Origin: Pedobacter heparinus DSM 2366
GTDB lineage: Bacteria > Bacteroidota > Bacteroidia > Sphingobacteriales > Sphingobacteriaceae
Direction of reading: 5' to 3'
Length of the DNA: 64,000 nucleotides
NCBI RefSeq assembly: GCF_000023825.1
Contig: NC_013061.1
Span: forward strand, 4,588,001 to 4,652,000
The position numbers and the translations under genes were made by a program. Under the pieces are notes generated by a model. It was given only the letters and a program-made list of their open reading frames with translations. It made no database searches and had not been told where the DNA came from. Numbering within the stretch: position 1 is the stretch's first letter; each line of letters begins with the position of its first letter. Below, in pieces: positions 26,397 through 34,248 of this stretch.

Positions 26397-27340
26397 ACGT
26401 CAAATTCTTTAATCCGCTCTACTTCAAGCAAAAACTCCTGCCATATACGGCCCAGTATTTCTGCTGCCGGTTTTATCTTCTTCAGCATGGCCGATACCTG
26501 GCCAATCTCCAGTTCACCCTCTTTCATATTCCCTTCAAACATACCCAATTTTGCACGGGCCCTGCCCAGCATACTCACCAGTATTTCGGCACTGGCCCCC
26601 GCTGCCTCCGCTTCCGCAACCGCCTCTGCAAACTCATTTTTCAGCAAACGTACCGGCACCAGTTTTTTTAAACTCAGTTTTGTATCCCCCTCAGCAGCAT
26701 GGATAATCCGGTCCTTAAAATAAGGATGTGCAGAAGATTCTTCTGCAACAGCAAAAGCAGATCCGACCTGAACGCCATCTGCACCTAAGGCCATCGCTGC
26801 CAGCATAGCCTTGCCACTGCCAATACCCCCAGCAGCAATCAAAGGAAGCTTAACAGCCGCCCTGATCATAGGAATCAGGCACATCGTGGTAGTTTCTTCC
26901 CTTCCATTGTGCCCGCCTGCTTCAAAACCTTCGGCAACTATGGCATCCACGCCACAGGCTTCCGCTTTCAGTGCAAACTTTGTATTGGCAATCACATGTA
27001 CCACTATAATCCCTTTCTCTTTTAAAAAAGAAGTCCAGCTGGCCGGGTTGCCTGCCGATGTAAATACGATACGCACCCCTTCTTCAACTATGATCCGCAT
27101 AATTTCCTCTACGTTGGGATAAAGCAAGGGTACGTTTACTGCAAAAGACCCTGAGGTAGCCACCTTACATTTGCGGATGTGTTCCCGAAGCACATCAGGA
27201 TACATCGATCCGGCACCTATAATACCCAAACCACCAGCATTAGACACAGCCGATGCCAAACGCCAGCCACTGCACCATACCATCCCTGCCTGTATAACCG
27301 GATATTTAATATCAAAAAGTTCAGTGATCTTATTTGTCAT
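26393..27340 (-). CDS. FMN-dependent dioxygenase, nitronate monooxygenase / FabK-like family
   Basis: About 315 residues from ATG at 27340 (the frame is open to a TTG at 27346). A TIM-barrel with the opening IKYPVIQAGMVWCSGWRLASAVSNAGGLG, an AGGHNG motif holding the His expected in nitronate monooxygenases (near residue 142), and the phosphate-binding AAGGIGSGKAMLAAMALGADGVQVGSAF. These proteins either oxidise alkyl nitronates or, in the FabK branch, reduce enoyl-ACP; the motifs seen do not decide. It overlaps the acylphosphatase by 4 bases. Confidence 0.85.
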   Translation of the reverse strand: MTNKITELFDIKYPVIQAGMVWCSGWRLASAVSNAGGLGIIGAGSMYPDVLREHIRKCKVATSGSFAVNVPLLYPNVEEIMRIIVEEGVRIVFTSAGNPASWTSFLKEKGIIVVHVIANTKFALKAEACGVDAIVAEGFEAGGHNGREETTTMCLIPMIRAAVKLPLIAAGGIGSGKAMLAAMALGADGVQVGSAFAVAEESSAHPYFKDRIIHAAEGDTKLSLKKLVPVRLLKNEFAEAVAEAEAAGASAEILVSMLGRARAKLGMFEGNMKEGELEIGQVSAMLKKIKPAAEILGRIWQEFLLEVERIKEFDV

Positions 27341-27348
27341 ATTCAATA

Positions 27349-28527
27349 TTAAAACAGCCGTTTTACTTTATCGCCTAAAATTACCGCACCATCTTTTTCC
27401 GTAAAATCAACCAGATTAACCCCGGGACGTTTTCCGGGTTCAAAGCTACCAAATTCTGACGCTAAGCCTAAAAATTCGGCTCCGTTAATTGTCGCCCATT
27501 TTAATAATTCTTCAGTTGGCACATTAAAATGCTCCTGCAACAGGTTCATTTCTGATAGAATGCTCAGCCGGGTATTACTGGCCAAACTATCCGTCCCAAT
27601 TGTTAACCTTAAACCGGCAGCGCGCAGCATATTCACATCTGGCAGTTTATTTTCTATATACAGATTGGCATGCGGACAAAGGCACCAGTATAAATTAGGA
27701 TGGGTAGCGACTGCAAAAGCTACATCTTCTGCCGTGGTATAAGTATTGTGTACCAGCAAAGTTCTTAGTCCGGGCGAGATCAGGGGCAGAAAAGCTTTTA
27801 TTGAACTGGTTCCAGGGGCTTCAAAAAAGCTGATATCTTGCCCTAAAAACTCAAAAAGACCTAAAAAGCCACCTGTTTTGTGCTCAAAAAAGATATTTTC
27901 ATCTGCCGATTCCTGGTTATGAATACTTACCATCCCTGCCATCTCCTCTTGATGCAAACGAAGCTCGGCAAACAACTCTTTTGAAACAGAATATGGCGCA
28001 TGCGGCACTATTGAGACTGGTAAAGGGGCAAATTCTTCCTTAAATTTCAATGCCCTGGCTATCGCCTCTTTCGCTTTATCGGGGTTGAATCCCATTATCT
28101 CCAAAAAGGTATGGTAATGAATGGGCGTATTGTTTTTAAATTTCCTGGAGATCAACTGATTCGAAATATCACCCACGGCAGCTATGCCATTTTCAAACAT
28201 CTCTATATCAGCCTTCAGCATAGCAGTTTCAATCTCATACTCATCTGAAGTACGCGACCTGATGACCGATTTTGCAAATTCCGGTAAACCGGTATGCCGC
28301 CTGATCTGGTAACAAAGATTAGAGAGTTCAAGGTGACAATGTGTATTTACAAAACCTGGCACCAACAGACCGTCATGGTATTTGATGTTCTTAATCTTCC
28401 TTTCTTTAGCCTCCTCTGCAGTAAATACCGCCTCAATTGTCCGATCAGGACCAACAGCAAGTACCCCGTTCTTTATTGGCGGGCCAACAACGGGATGTAC
28501 ATAAGTTGCCGAAATGTATGATATCAT
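27349..28527 (-). CDS. Amidohydrolase-superfamily deaminase-like enzyme
   Basis: About 392 residues from ATG at 28527. The frame stays open to 28578, but MISYISATYVHPVVGPP gives the natural small N-terminal beta domain. Metal-site motifs: VNTHCHLELSN (HxH near 60), a later HAPYSVS, SIHNQES and GTDSLASN, the pattern of the aminofutalosine / S-adenosylhomocysteine / chlorohydrolase deaminase group. The exact substrate cannot be fixed; aminodeoxyfutalosine deaminase is one option. It heads the operon that runs down to 21 kb and is divergent from the WYL regulator with about 60 bases between. Confidence 0.82.
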   Translation of the reverse strand: MISYISATYVHPVVGPPIKNGVLAVGPDRTIEAVFTAEEAKERKIKNIKYHDGLLVPGFVNTHCHLELSNLCYQIRRHTGLPEFAKSVIRSRTSDEYEIETAMLKADIEMFENGIAAVGDISNQLISRKFKNNTPIHYHTFLEIMGFNPDKAKEAIARALKFKEEFAPLPVSIVPHAPYSVSKELFAELRLHQEEMAGMVSIHNQESADENIFFEHKTGGFLGLFEFLGQDISFFEAPGTSSIKAFLPLISPGLRTLLVHNTYTTAEDVAFAVATHPNLYWCLCPHANLYIENKLPDVNMLRAAGLRLTIGTDSLASNTRLSILSEMNLLQEHFNVPTEELLKWATINGAEFLGLASEFGSFEPGKRPGVNLVDFTEKDGAVILGDKVKRLF

Positions 28528-28560
28528 ACGCAAATAAAAGATTTTTCCATCTAATAATGT

Positions 28561-28568
28561 TAATTTTG
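28561..28568 (+). promoter_or_regulatory. -7 promoter element of the WYL regulator gene
   Basis: TAATTTTG matches TAnnTTTG exactly, 22 bases before the ATG at 28591. No clear TTG was seen at the -33 position, so the call rests on one element and its place. Confidence 0.35.
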
Positions 28569-28590
28569 TTTTTACCAATCCATAAACCTG

Positions 28591-29283
28591 ATGAACCGAA
28601 TTGACCGGCTGTTTGGCATACTTTTATTACTCCAAACCAAGAAATACATTACAGCAGATCAAATTGCTGATCAGTTCCAGATCAGTGTACGAACGGTATA
28701 CCGCGACATTAAGGCCCTCCTGGAGCAGGGCGTTCCTATCAGCTTTGAACAACCCAAAGGCTATTTTATTGTACAAGGTTACTTTCTTCCACCGGTTTCT
28801 TTTTCCCAGGATGAGGCCAATGCCTTGCTCATCATGGAGCGTCTGGTATCGCGTTTTGCAGACAGGTCTATTTTGGCCAATTACACTACGGCACTGAACA
28901 AGGTGAAGGCAGTTTTAAAACATGCTCAAAGGGAAAAACTTGAACTCCTGAATGAAAGTATAAAGTTTCAGCTGAACCATGAAATGCTGAACGATGAGTT
29001 TGACCACCTGTCCACCCTTCAAAATGCCATTTCAGGCCGCTGTATAATCGAAATCGATTACCAGAACAATAACGGTGAAAGCAGTAAAAGGGAACTTGAA
29101 GCTATCGGACTTGTATTTTATGCCTATAACTGGCACCTTATTGCCTGGTGCCACCTGCGCAATGAATACCGCGATTTCAGGGTATCACGTATAGTAAAAG
29201 TCAGAAACCTTGATATCCCTTTCCGGAAAAAAGACCATATAAAAATTGGGGATTATATGAAGATGCTACCTGTTGACTATTAA
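28591..29283 (+). CDS. YafY-type transcriptional regulator (HTH plus WYL domain)
   Basis: 230 residues. The N-terminal winged HTH_11 is YITADQIADQFQISVRTVYRDIKALLEQGV (about 18-48), and the C-terminal WYL domain (about 140-210) includes RCIIEIDYQNNNGESSKRELEAIGLVFYAYNWHLIAWCHLR. WYL domains sense small ligands or nucleic acids; targets are unknown. It may control itself or the divergent amidohydrolase operon. Signal molecule unknown. Confidence 0.88.
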   Translation: MNRIDRLFGILLLLQTKKYITADQIADQFQISVRTVYRDIKALLEQGVPISFEQPKGYFIVQGYFLPPVSFSQDEANALLIMERLVSRFADRSILANYTTALNKVKAVLKHAQREKLELLNESIKFQLNHEMLNDEFDHLSTLQNAISGRCIIEIDYQNNNGESSKRELEAIGLVFYAYNWHLIAWCHLRNEYRDFRVSRIVKVRNLDIPFRKKDHIKIGDYMKMLPVDY

Positions 29284-29310
29284 GGCCGTGGTAGATTTTA
29301 TTTTTTCTTT

Positions 29311-29670
29311 TCACCTTCTCTGTTCCATATCATCTAATCCCCATACTGCCATTGCATTCAGCACAGGTTGTAACTTCGCTCCTGCAGGGGTTAATGAATA
29401 GGTAACAAACGGAGGAACAACAGGTTCCGCAGTTCTTAGTACCAGATTATCTTCCTGCAACTGCTTCAAATGCTGGATTAGCATCTTTTCTGTGATTTGG
29501 GGGATGGCCCGCTTTAATTCGCTGTAACGCTTCGGGCCGTTGGAAAGGTGATACAAAATAATCGGCTTCCAGTACCCGCCAATCTTGTTCATTACGTAAG
29601 TAACGGGACAAGAAATAGCAGAAAACTGCTTGTTAAAATTACGCGTTGAACTTTCTTTAATTGCGGTCAT
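29311..29670 (-). CDS. HxlR-family transcriptional regulator
   Basis: 119 residues. HxlR/DUF24 winged helix: a single conserved Cys (ISCPVTYVMNKIGGYWK, Cys about 21), then IILYHLSNGPKRYSELKRAIPQITEKMLIQHLKQLQEDNLV. Members of this family often sense quinones, aldehydes or redox stress through that Cys. It is divergent from an NmrA-like oxidoreductase with a 22-base repeat structure between them, similar in layout to the HxlR/quinone reductase pairs known from other bacteria. Confidence 0.92.
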   Translation of the reverse strand: MTAIKESSTRNFNKQFSAISCPVTYVMNKIGGYWKPIILYHLSNGPKRYSELKRAIPQITEKMLIQHLKQLQEDNLVLRTAEPVVPPFVTYSLTPAGAKLQPVLNAMAVWGLDDMEQRR

Positions 29671-29686
29671 AGTTACATACTTTGGG

Positions 29687-29725
29687 GTAAGTACTTGTAT
29701 AAAAGTAAGTACAAATATACCTTTG
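29687..29725. promoter_or_regulatory. HxlR operator and promoter of the NmrA-like gene
   Basis: GTAAGTAC occurs twice (29687-29694 and 29705-29712), and GTACTT (29691-29696) forms an inverted repeat with AAGTAC (29707-29712). On the plus strand TTG at 29695-29697 and TACCTTTG at 29718-29725 form a Bacteroidota promoter with 20 bases between. On the minus strand TATATTTG (29719-29712) could serve the regulator. The inverted repeat overlaps the -33 element, which would suit repression. Confidence 0.6.
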
Positions 29726-29751
29726 TATTCAACAATTTAAAATATATAACC

Positions 29752-30636
29752 ATGAATTTTACAATCACAGGATCACTAGGAAATATCAGTAAACCATTGG
29801 CAGAAATCTTAATCGCTGCCGGACACCATGTGACCATCATTAGCAGCAATCCGGCTAAAGCTAAGGCTATTGAAGCCCTTGGCGCCACTGCAGCTATTGG
29901 TTCAGTAGAAGATGTAGCCTTCTTAACCTCTGCCTTTTCTGGCAAAGACGCCATTTATACTATGGTTCCACCAAATTTTGGGGCACCTAACATCAGGCAA
30001 TTTATAGCTGGCACCGGTAAAAAATATGCCGAAGCCATTCAGGCCTCTGGCATTAAACAAGTGGTTAACCTGAGCAGTATCGGTGCACATTTAGACGGGG
30101 GTACAGGTCCTATTTCTGGTCTTCACGATGTGGAGCAAACCTACACCCAACTGGATGGTGTAGCTGTTAAACACCTGCGCCCGGCATTTTTTTACATCAA
30201 CTTCCTTGGAAACATCGATATGATTAAACATGCAGGCATTTTAGGTTCAAATTATGGTCCGGAAACGCCACTTGTACTGGTGCATCCAAACGATATTGCA
30301 GCGGTAGCCGCAGAAGAATTGCAGCAGACTTTTACGGGTAAAAGCATAAGGTATATTGCCAGCGACGAAAGCACTGCTGCAAATGTGGCTGGTGTATTGG
30401 GTGCGGCCATTGGTAAACCGGAACTTCCCTGGGTAGCATTTAATGATGACGAAGCTTTACAGGGCATGTTACAGGCAGGCTTGCCCGAGGTGATGGCTAA
30501 AAGCTATGTGGAAATGGGCGATGCCACCCGAAGCGGTAAATTATATGAACACTATTTTAGCAACAGGCCTTCAACATTTGGGAAAGTCAAGCTAGAAGAT
30601 TTTGCAGTAGAGTTTGCAGAAGCACTTATCCGATAA
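29752..30636 (+). CDS. NmrA-like NAD(P)-binding oxidoreductase
   Basis: About 294 residues from the ATG at 29752. The frame opens earlier at 29695, but that would run through the promoter. The N-terminus is an atypical Rossmann motif (ITGSLGNISKPLAEILIAAGHHV), followed by VVNLSSIGAHLDGGTGPISGLHDVEQ and a substrate part near LRPAFFYINFLGNIDMIKHAG. Similar proteins are NAD(P)H:quinone reductases (QorB-like) or redox-sensing NmrA proteins. The divergent HxlR regulator supports a role in quinone or electrophile detoxification, which is inference. Confidence 0.85.
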   Translation: MNFTITGSLGNISKPLAEILIAAGHHVTIISSNPAKAKAIEALGATAAIGSVEDVAFLTSAFSGKDAIYTMVPPNFGAPNIRQFIAGTGKKYAEAIQASGIKQVVNLSSIGAHLDGGTGPISGLHDVEQTYTQLDGVAVKHLRPAFFYINFLGNIDMIKHAGILGSNYGPETPLVLVHPNDIAAVAAEELQQTFTGKSIRYIASDESTAANVAGVLGAAIGKPELPWVAFNDDEALQGMLQAGLPEVMAKSYVEMGDATRSGKLYEHYFSNRPSTFGKVKLEDFAVEFAEALIR

Positions 30637-30642
30637 GGCTAA

Positions 30643-31473
30643 CTATTTTATATTTTGCTGAAGCCATAACATTTTTTCGGCATATCGCTTTCCGTATGCA
30701 GTAGCCGAAGGCGAATCGAAATGTGTCAGGTCACCTTTATCCACCAGTGATTCCGACGTGGCCAATGCCAGGTTCGGAATCATTTGCGGAGCCCCGGCCA
30801 GCATCTTATTAAATTGCTGATAATTGGTTTTATACCGGCCCAACTCTCCAACTACAACCGGCAATTTTTCGTTACCCACCATTTTCCTGATCCGGGTGAT
30901 CAGTTCATTTAGCTTATCTAAATAGCCGATCATATTTTGGGCACCGCTATTTGCTTCGCCCTGATGCCAGATCATGCCTTTTACCACCCCATATTTCATC
31001 GCTTCCCTGATTCTCATTTCCGCATCATCAAAGGGATGCGTATTTGTCGCCTTGTCCATAGCGCCAGGCTTCCAAACATCAATATTGGTTCCGCCCACTG
31101 CACATGGCACCAATCCGATACGGACATTTGGCTTTGACCGGGCCATTGCAAAACCAAAAGACAGGCCGGGGCCTACACCCGCAACCTTGGGTTTATCGTA
31201 ATGTAAAGGATGCCTGGCTATGATCCATTTACCTTCGCTATCCCAAACTAAAACATTCGGCTGTTCCATCGCCGTGTACTCCGCTAAAAGCGGTCCTCTC
31301 CCAGCCATGTTTGACTGTCCAAGTAACAGATATATTTCCAACTCAGGGCCTGGTTTTTTAATATGAAGGCTTGTATCCACATCATACACCTCGTTAAATA
31401 AAGGAGTGGCGGCAGGAAGAAAATTCGGGCTTATAAAGCAAACAAATAATAAAATGAAGTAGTTTTTAAACAT
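30643..31473 (-). CDS. Secreted SASA-domain carbohydrate esterase
   Basis: 276 residues with a signal peptide (about 1-22). SGNH/SASA motifs: EIYLLLGQSNMAGRG with the nucleophile Ser at about 54, GMIWHQGEAN (block with His-Gln-Gly) and a C-terminal GDLTHFDSPSATAYGKRYAEKM carrying the Asp/His. The family includes sialate O-acetylesterases and acetyl-xylan esterases, so it probably removes acetyl groups from sugars in the periplasm. It stands apart from the main sugar cluster, ends 6 bases before the NmrA-like gene end (convergent), and no regulator is attached to it. Confidence 0.82.
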   Translation of the reverse strand: MFKNYFILLFVCFISPNFLPAATPLFNEVYDVDTSLHIKKPGPELEIYLLLGQSNMAGRGPLLAEYTAMEQPNVLVWDSEGKWIIARHPLHYDKPKVAGVGPGLSFGFAMARSKPNVRIGLVPCAVGGTNIDVWKPGAMDKATNTHPFDDAEMRIREAMKYGVVKGMIWHQGEANSGAQNMIGYLDKLNELITRIRKMVGNEKLPVVVGELGRYKTNYQQFNKMLAGAPQMIPNLALATSESLVDKGDLTHFDSPSATAYGKRYAEKMLWLQQNIK

Positions 31474-31531
31474 ATTTTGCGATAGGCTTTCCTAATATAC
31501 AGCATAAATGTCCAAATTTTATGCTATTCAT

Positions 31532-32359
31532 TCATAAATTCTGCCTGTAACCAGTCAAACTTATACCTTTCTGCTTCTTAAAGAACTTGTTCAGGTGACT
31601 CCCATCGGCAAAACCGAATTCATCAGCAAGTTCATTGATTCGGAGATCGCTGAACTTTAACCGCCATTCGATCAGCCGGATCCTGTAGCTGGTAATGAAC
31701 TGCTGGATAGTTTCTCCGCATTGCTTCTTGAAATAAACACCCAGGTAAGCCTGTGAAATCCCAAAAGTCTGACTTATTGCAGCCGCAGTCAGTTGATCTG
31801 GCATAAAAATATGGCGCTCGATATAATTGATGATCTGGAGTATGCGCTTATCTGTATTGGTACGGACGTTTTCAGGCCTTATCTTTGAAATGTTTCTGGC
31901 TGCAATAACAATCAGTGCGTTTACCAGGTTCATGTCCAGATCTTGCTGGTAAACACCTCCAAGCTTCATCCCAAACAGTAGCGATTCGACAATCATCTCA
32001 ACCAGACGGCTGTCGTCCTTGCAGCGCATTACGCAACCCGACAGATGTGTGGCATAGAAGAGCAGACATTCCAGGTGGTGAATACTTTTCCAGGGATAAC
32101 TCCGAACGTAACTATCACTAAACCGGATCAGCAGGAACTCTGTTACTTCAGTTATTTCAAAAGTATGGCGGTCGTTGGGCGTGAGTAATAATAGGTTCCC
32201 GTCACGATAGGCCATGCGGTTGCCATTGATACAGACGGTGCCCTTACCAGAAATGAGGTACACCATTTCAAAGAAACTATACTGCCGGTCACCTAGTGGG
32301 CAGTGATCAGTTTTGAGGTATTCCAGCTCTACCTGCTGGTGCATATTTTGTTTAACCAT
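31532..32359 (-). CDS. AraC-family transcriptional regulator
   Basis: About 276 residues from ATG at 32359; the frame is open to 32404, and an ATG at 32344 is also possible. A cupin-like N-terminal sensing domain (EMVYLISGKGTVCINGNRMAYRDGNLLLLTP) is followed by two HTH motifs at the C-terminus (AAAISQTFGISQAYLGVYFKKQCGETIQ and ELADEFGFADGSHLNKFFKKQKGISLTGYRQ). It is divergent from a DHA2-type exporter and is probably its regulator. A TATGTTTG at 32371-32364 would fit a -7 element and would favour the 32344 start. Confidence 0.87.
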   Translation of the reverse strand: MVKQNMHQQVELEYLKTDHCPLGDRQYSFFEMVYLISGKGTVCINGNRMAYRDGNLLLLTPNDRHTFEITEVTEFLLIRFSDSYVRSYPWKSIHHLECLLFYATHLSGCVMRCKDDSRLVEMIVESLLFGMKLGGVYQQDLDMNLVNALIVIAARNISKIRPENVRTNTDKRILQIINYIERHIFMPDQLTAAAISQTFGISQAYLGVYFKKQCGETIQQFITSYRIRLIEWRLKFSDLRINELADEFGFADGSHLNKFFKKQKGISLTGYRQNL

Positions 32360-32417
32360 AATACAAACATACCTTTTTATCATAGAAATGAACCGAATAG
32401 TCATGCCTTTTTCGGTC

Positions 32418-32425
32418 TACTTTTG
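32418..32425 (+). promoter_or_regulatory. -7 promoter element of the DHA2-type transporter gene
   Basis: TACTTTTG matches TAnnTTTG, 28 bases before the transporter ATG at 32453. No TTG is present at a good -33 distance, which fits a promoter that depends on the divergent AraC activator. Confidence 0.4.
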
Positions 32426-32452
32426 TTAAAAATGACCACATAAATAAAAACT

Positions 32453-33970
32453 ATGTTTAAAGACAAAAAGAATACACTTACCCTGGCCGCCGTTTGCCTT
32501 TCCTCATTAATGTTTGGATTGGAAATATCTAGTGTGCCGGTATTACTGCCCACACTCGAAAAATTATTAAAAGGCAATTTCAGTGATGTACAATGGATCA
32601 TGAATGCCTATACCATTGCTTGCACTACAGTATTGATGGCTTCCGGTACGCTTGCAGACCGCTATGGCCGCAAACTTGTTTTTACAGCCGGGCTTTTGCT
32701 TTTTGGTATAACCTCTCTGCTTTGTGGGCTGGCCACGGCGATGCCATTACTCATCGCAGGACGTTTTTTACAAGGACTTGGCGGAGGCATTATGCTGATC
32801 TGCCAGGTTGCGATTCTTTCTCACCAGTTCCAGGACGGACGCGAACGCAGCCTGGCCTTTGCCGCCTGGGGGATTGTTTTCGGAGTAGGCTTGGGGTTCG
32901 GGCCTCTAATTGGCGGTATGATCCTCACATTTTTAAGCTGGAAATGGGTGTTTCTGGTACATGTGCCACTCAGCTTGCTTACACTGGGACTTGCATGGGC
33001 CGGGGTGCGGGAATCGCGGTCGGCTCAAATACAGCGATTGGATACCTTAGGGATGGTCACTCTTTCCTTAGCTGTTTTTGGACTGATTTATTACATTACC
33101 CAGGGACCCGCAATGGGATTTTCAAGCCTTTACGCGCTATTGATTCTGGGGGCATCTGCAGCTTGTTTTCTGCTCTTTTTATATGCAGAAAAGACAAGCA
33201 CCCAGCCTATGTTTGATTTTACCGTATTCAGGATACGGGACTTTTCCGGGGCCATCATCGGCTCTATTGGCATGAACTTTTGCTTTTGGCCCTTTATAAT
33301 CTACCTTCCTATCTATTTTCAGGGTGTGTTGGGGTACAGTAGCCTTATGGCCGGTACGATGCTGCTGGCCTATACTTTGCCTACATTGGTAGTTCCACCA
33401 CTGGCCGAGCGGCTTTTGATGAAATACCGGCCCGGTATCGTTATCCCATTCGGGCTTTTTATCATCGGACTGGGATTTATATTGATGTGGTTTGGCATCC
33501 ATGTTGCACACATGGGGTCGTGGACCATGATACCAGGTATGTTGTTGTCCGGCATCGGACTAGGGTTCTCTAATACTACGGTTACCAACACTACCACAGG
33601 TGCTGTGAGTTCAGACCGTGCAGGTATGGCTTCAGGGATAGACATGAGTGCAAGACTGATCACCCTGGCAATCAATATTGCTTTAATGGGATTCTTGTTA
33701 AGTAAAGGTGTGCTCATTCATTTAAAGATTGCATTCGCAGGAGTTTTTGATAGTCCTCAGCTCCATTCGGTGGCTGAAAAGATCGCAGCAGGAAATTTTG
33801 CTGGCCTTCTGGAAAAATATCCCAGGATTGCTACTTTAGACCCGGCTGGCGATATTACACATCAGGCATTAGCTGGCGGTTTTCAACTGCTGACTTTGTT
33901 CGGCGGAATTGGGGTAGTTTTCCTTGCATTGGTCAGTTTCTTTATATTTAAGCCACGATCAATTCGATAA
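32453..33970 (+). CDS. MFS exporter, DHA2 (EmrB/QacA-like) family
   Basis: 505 residues with about 14 membrane helices, the count of the DHA2 branch. Motifs: LADRYGRKLVFTAGLLLFG after helix 2 (motif A), GRFLQGLGGGIML, and the motif-C-like stretch GIVFGVGLGFGPLIGGMI in helix 5. Members export drugs, dyes or small metabolites with proton exchange across the inner membrane. The divergent AraC regulator suggests inducible expression. No periplasmic adaptor or TolC-like gene is next to it. Confidence 0.9.
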   Translation: MFKDKKNTLTLAAVCLSSLMFGLEISSVPVLLPTLEKLLKGNFSDVQWIMNAYTIACTTVLMASGTLADRYGRKLVFTAGLLLFGITSLLCGLATAMPLLIAGRFLQGLGGGIMLICQVAILSHQFQDGRERSLAFAAWGIVFGVGLGFGPLIGGMILTFLSWKWVFLVHVPLSLLTLGLAWAGVRESRSAQIQRLDTLGMVTLSLAVFGLIYYITQGPAMGFSSLYALLILGASAACFLLFLYAEKTSTQPMFDFTVFRIRDFSGAIIGSIGMNFCFWPFIIYLPIYFQGVLGYSSLMAGTMLLAYTLPTLVVPPLAERLLMKYRPGIVIPFGLFIIGLGFILMWFGIHVAHMGSWTMIPGMLLSGIGLGFSNTTVTNTTTGAVSSDRAGMASGIDMSARLITLAINIALMGFLLSKGVLIHLKIAFAGVFDSPQLHSVAEKIAAGNFAGLLEKYPRIATLDPAGDITHQALAGGFQLLTLFGGIGVVFLALVSFFIFKPRSIR

Positions 33971-34070
33971 TGTTCGTCTAATTATACCCATACACTGTCA
34001 CTTACACTTTTCCAATTGGCAGCTATAAGGGCTAAGGATTTGTTTTGTACTGAGGATGTAATGATCAAGT

Positions 34071-34119
34071 GTTGGTTATGCCTTGATTGAGCCTGGGGGT
34101 ATATCAAGGCTTAACCAAC
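34071..34119. repeat. Long intergenic hairpin made of CAAGG-type repeat units
   Basis: GTTGGTTATGCCTTGAT (34071-34087) pairs with ATCAAGGCTTAACCAAC (34103-34119) over 17 bases with one mismatch and a 15-base loop. There is no T run, so it is not a classical terminator. The following bases to about 34160 repeat the same words (CCCTTG, ACTCAAGG, TACTCAAAG). The 278 bases between the exporter and the arylsulfatase hold nothing else I can support. Confidence 0.6.
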
Positions 34120-34248
34120 CCTTGCCCAATGGTTACTCAAGGTATACTCAAAGTTGAATGAGGATGCCGAAACCTCAGGAGTAGACAGGCAAAAAATCTC
34201 ATTTATGACAGTCTCAGAATAGAATGGTTATTTTGCTATTTTTATAAC

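Noticed and set aside
31501..31525. Inverted repeat AGCATAAA / TTTATGCT between the AraC and SASA esterase genes
   Set aside because: Only 8 pairs in AT-rich sequence and no T run; could be chance, so not listed as a terminator or operator.
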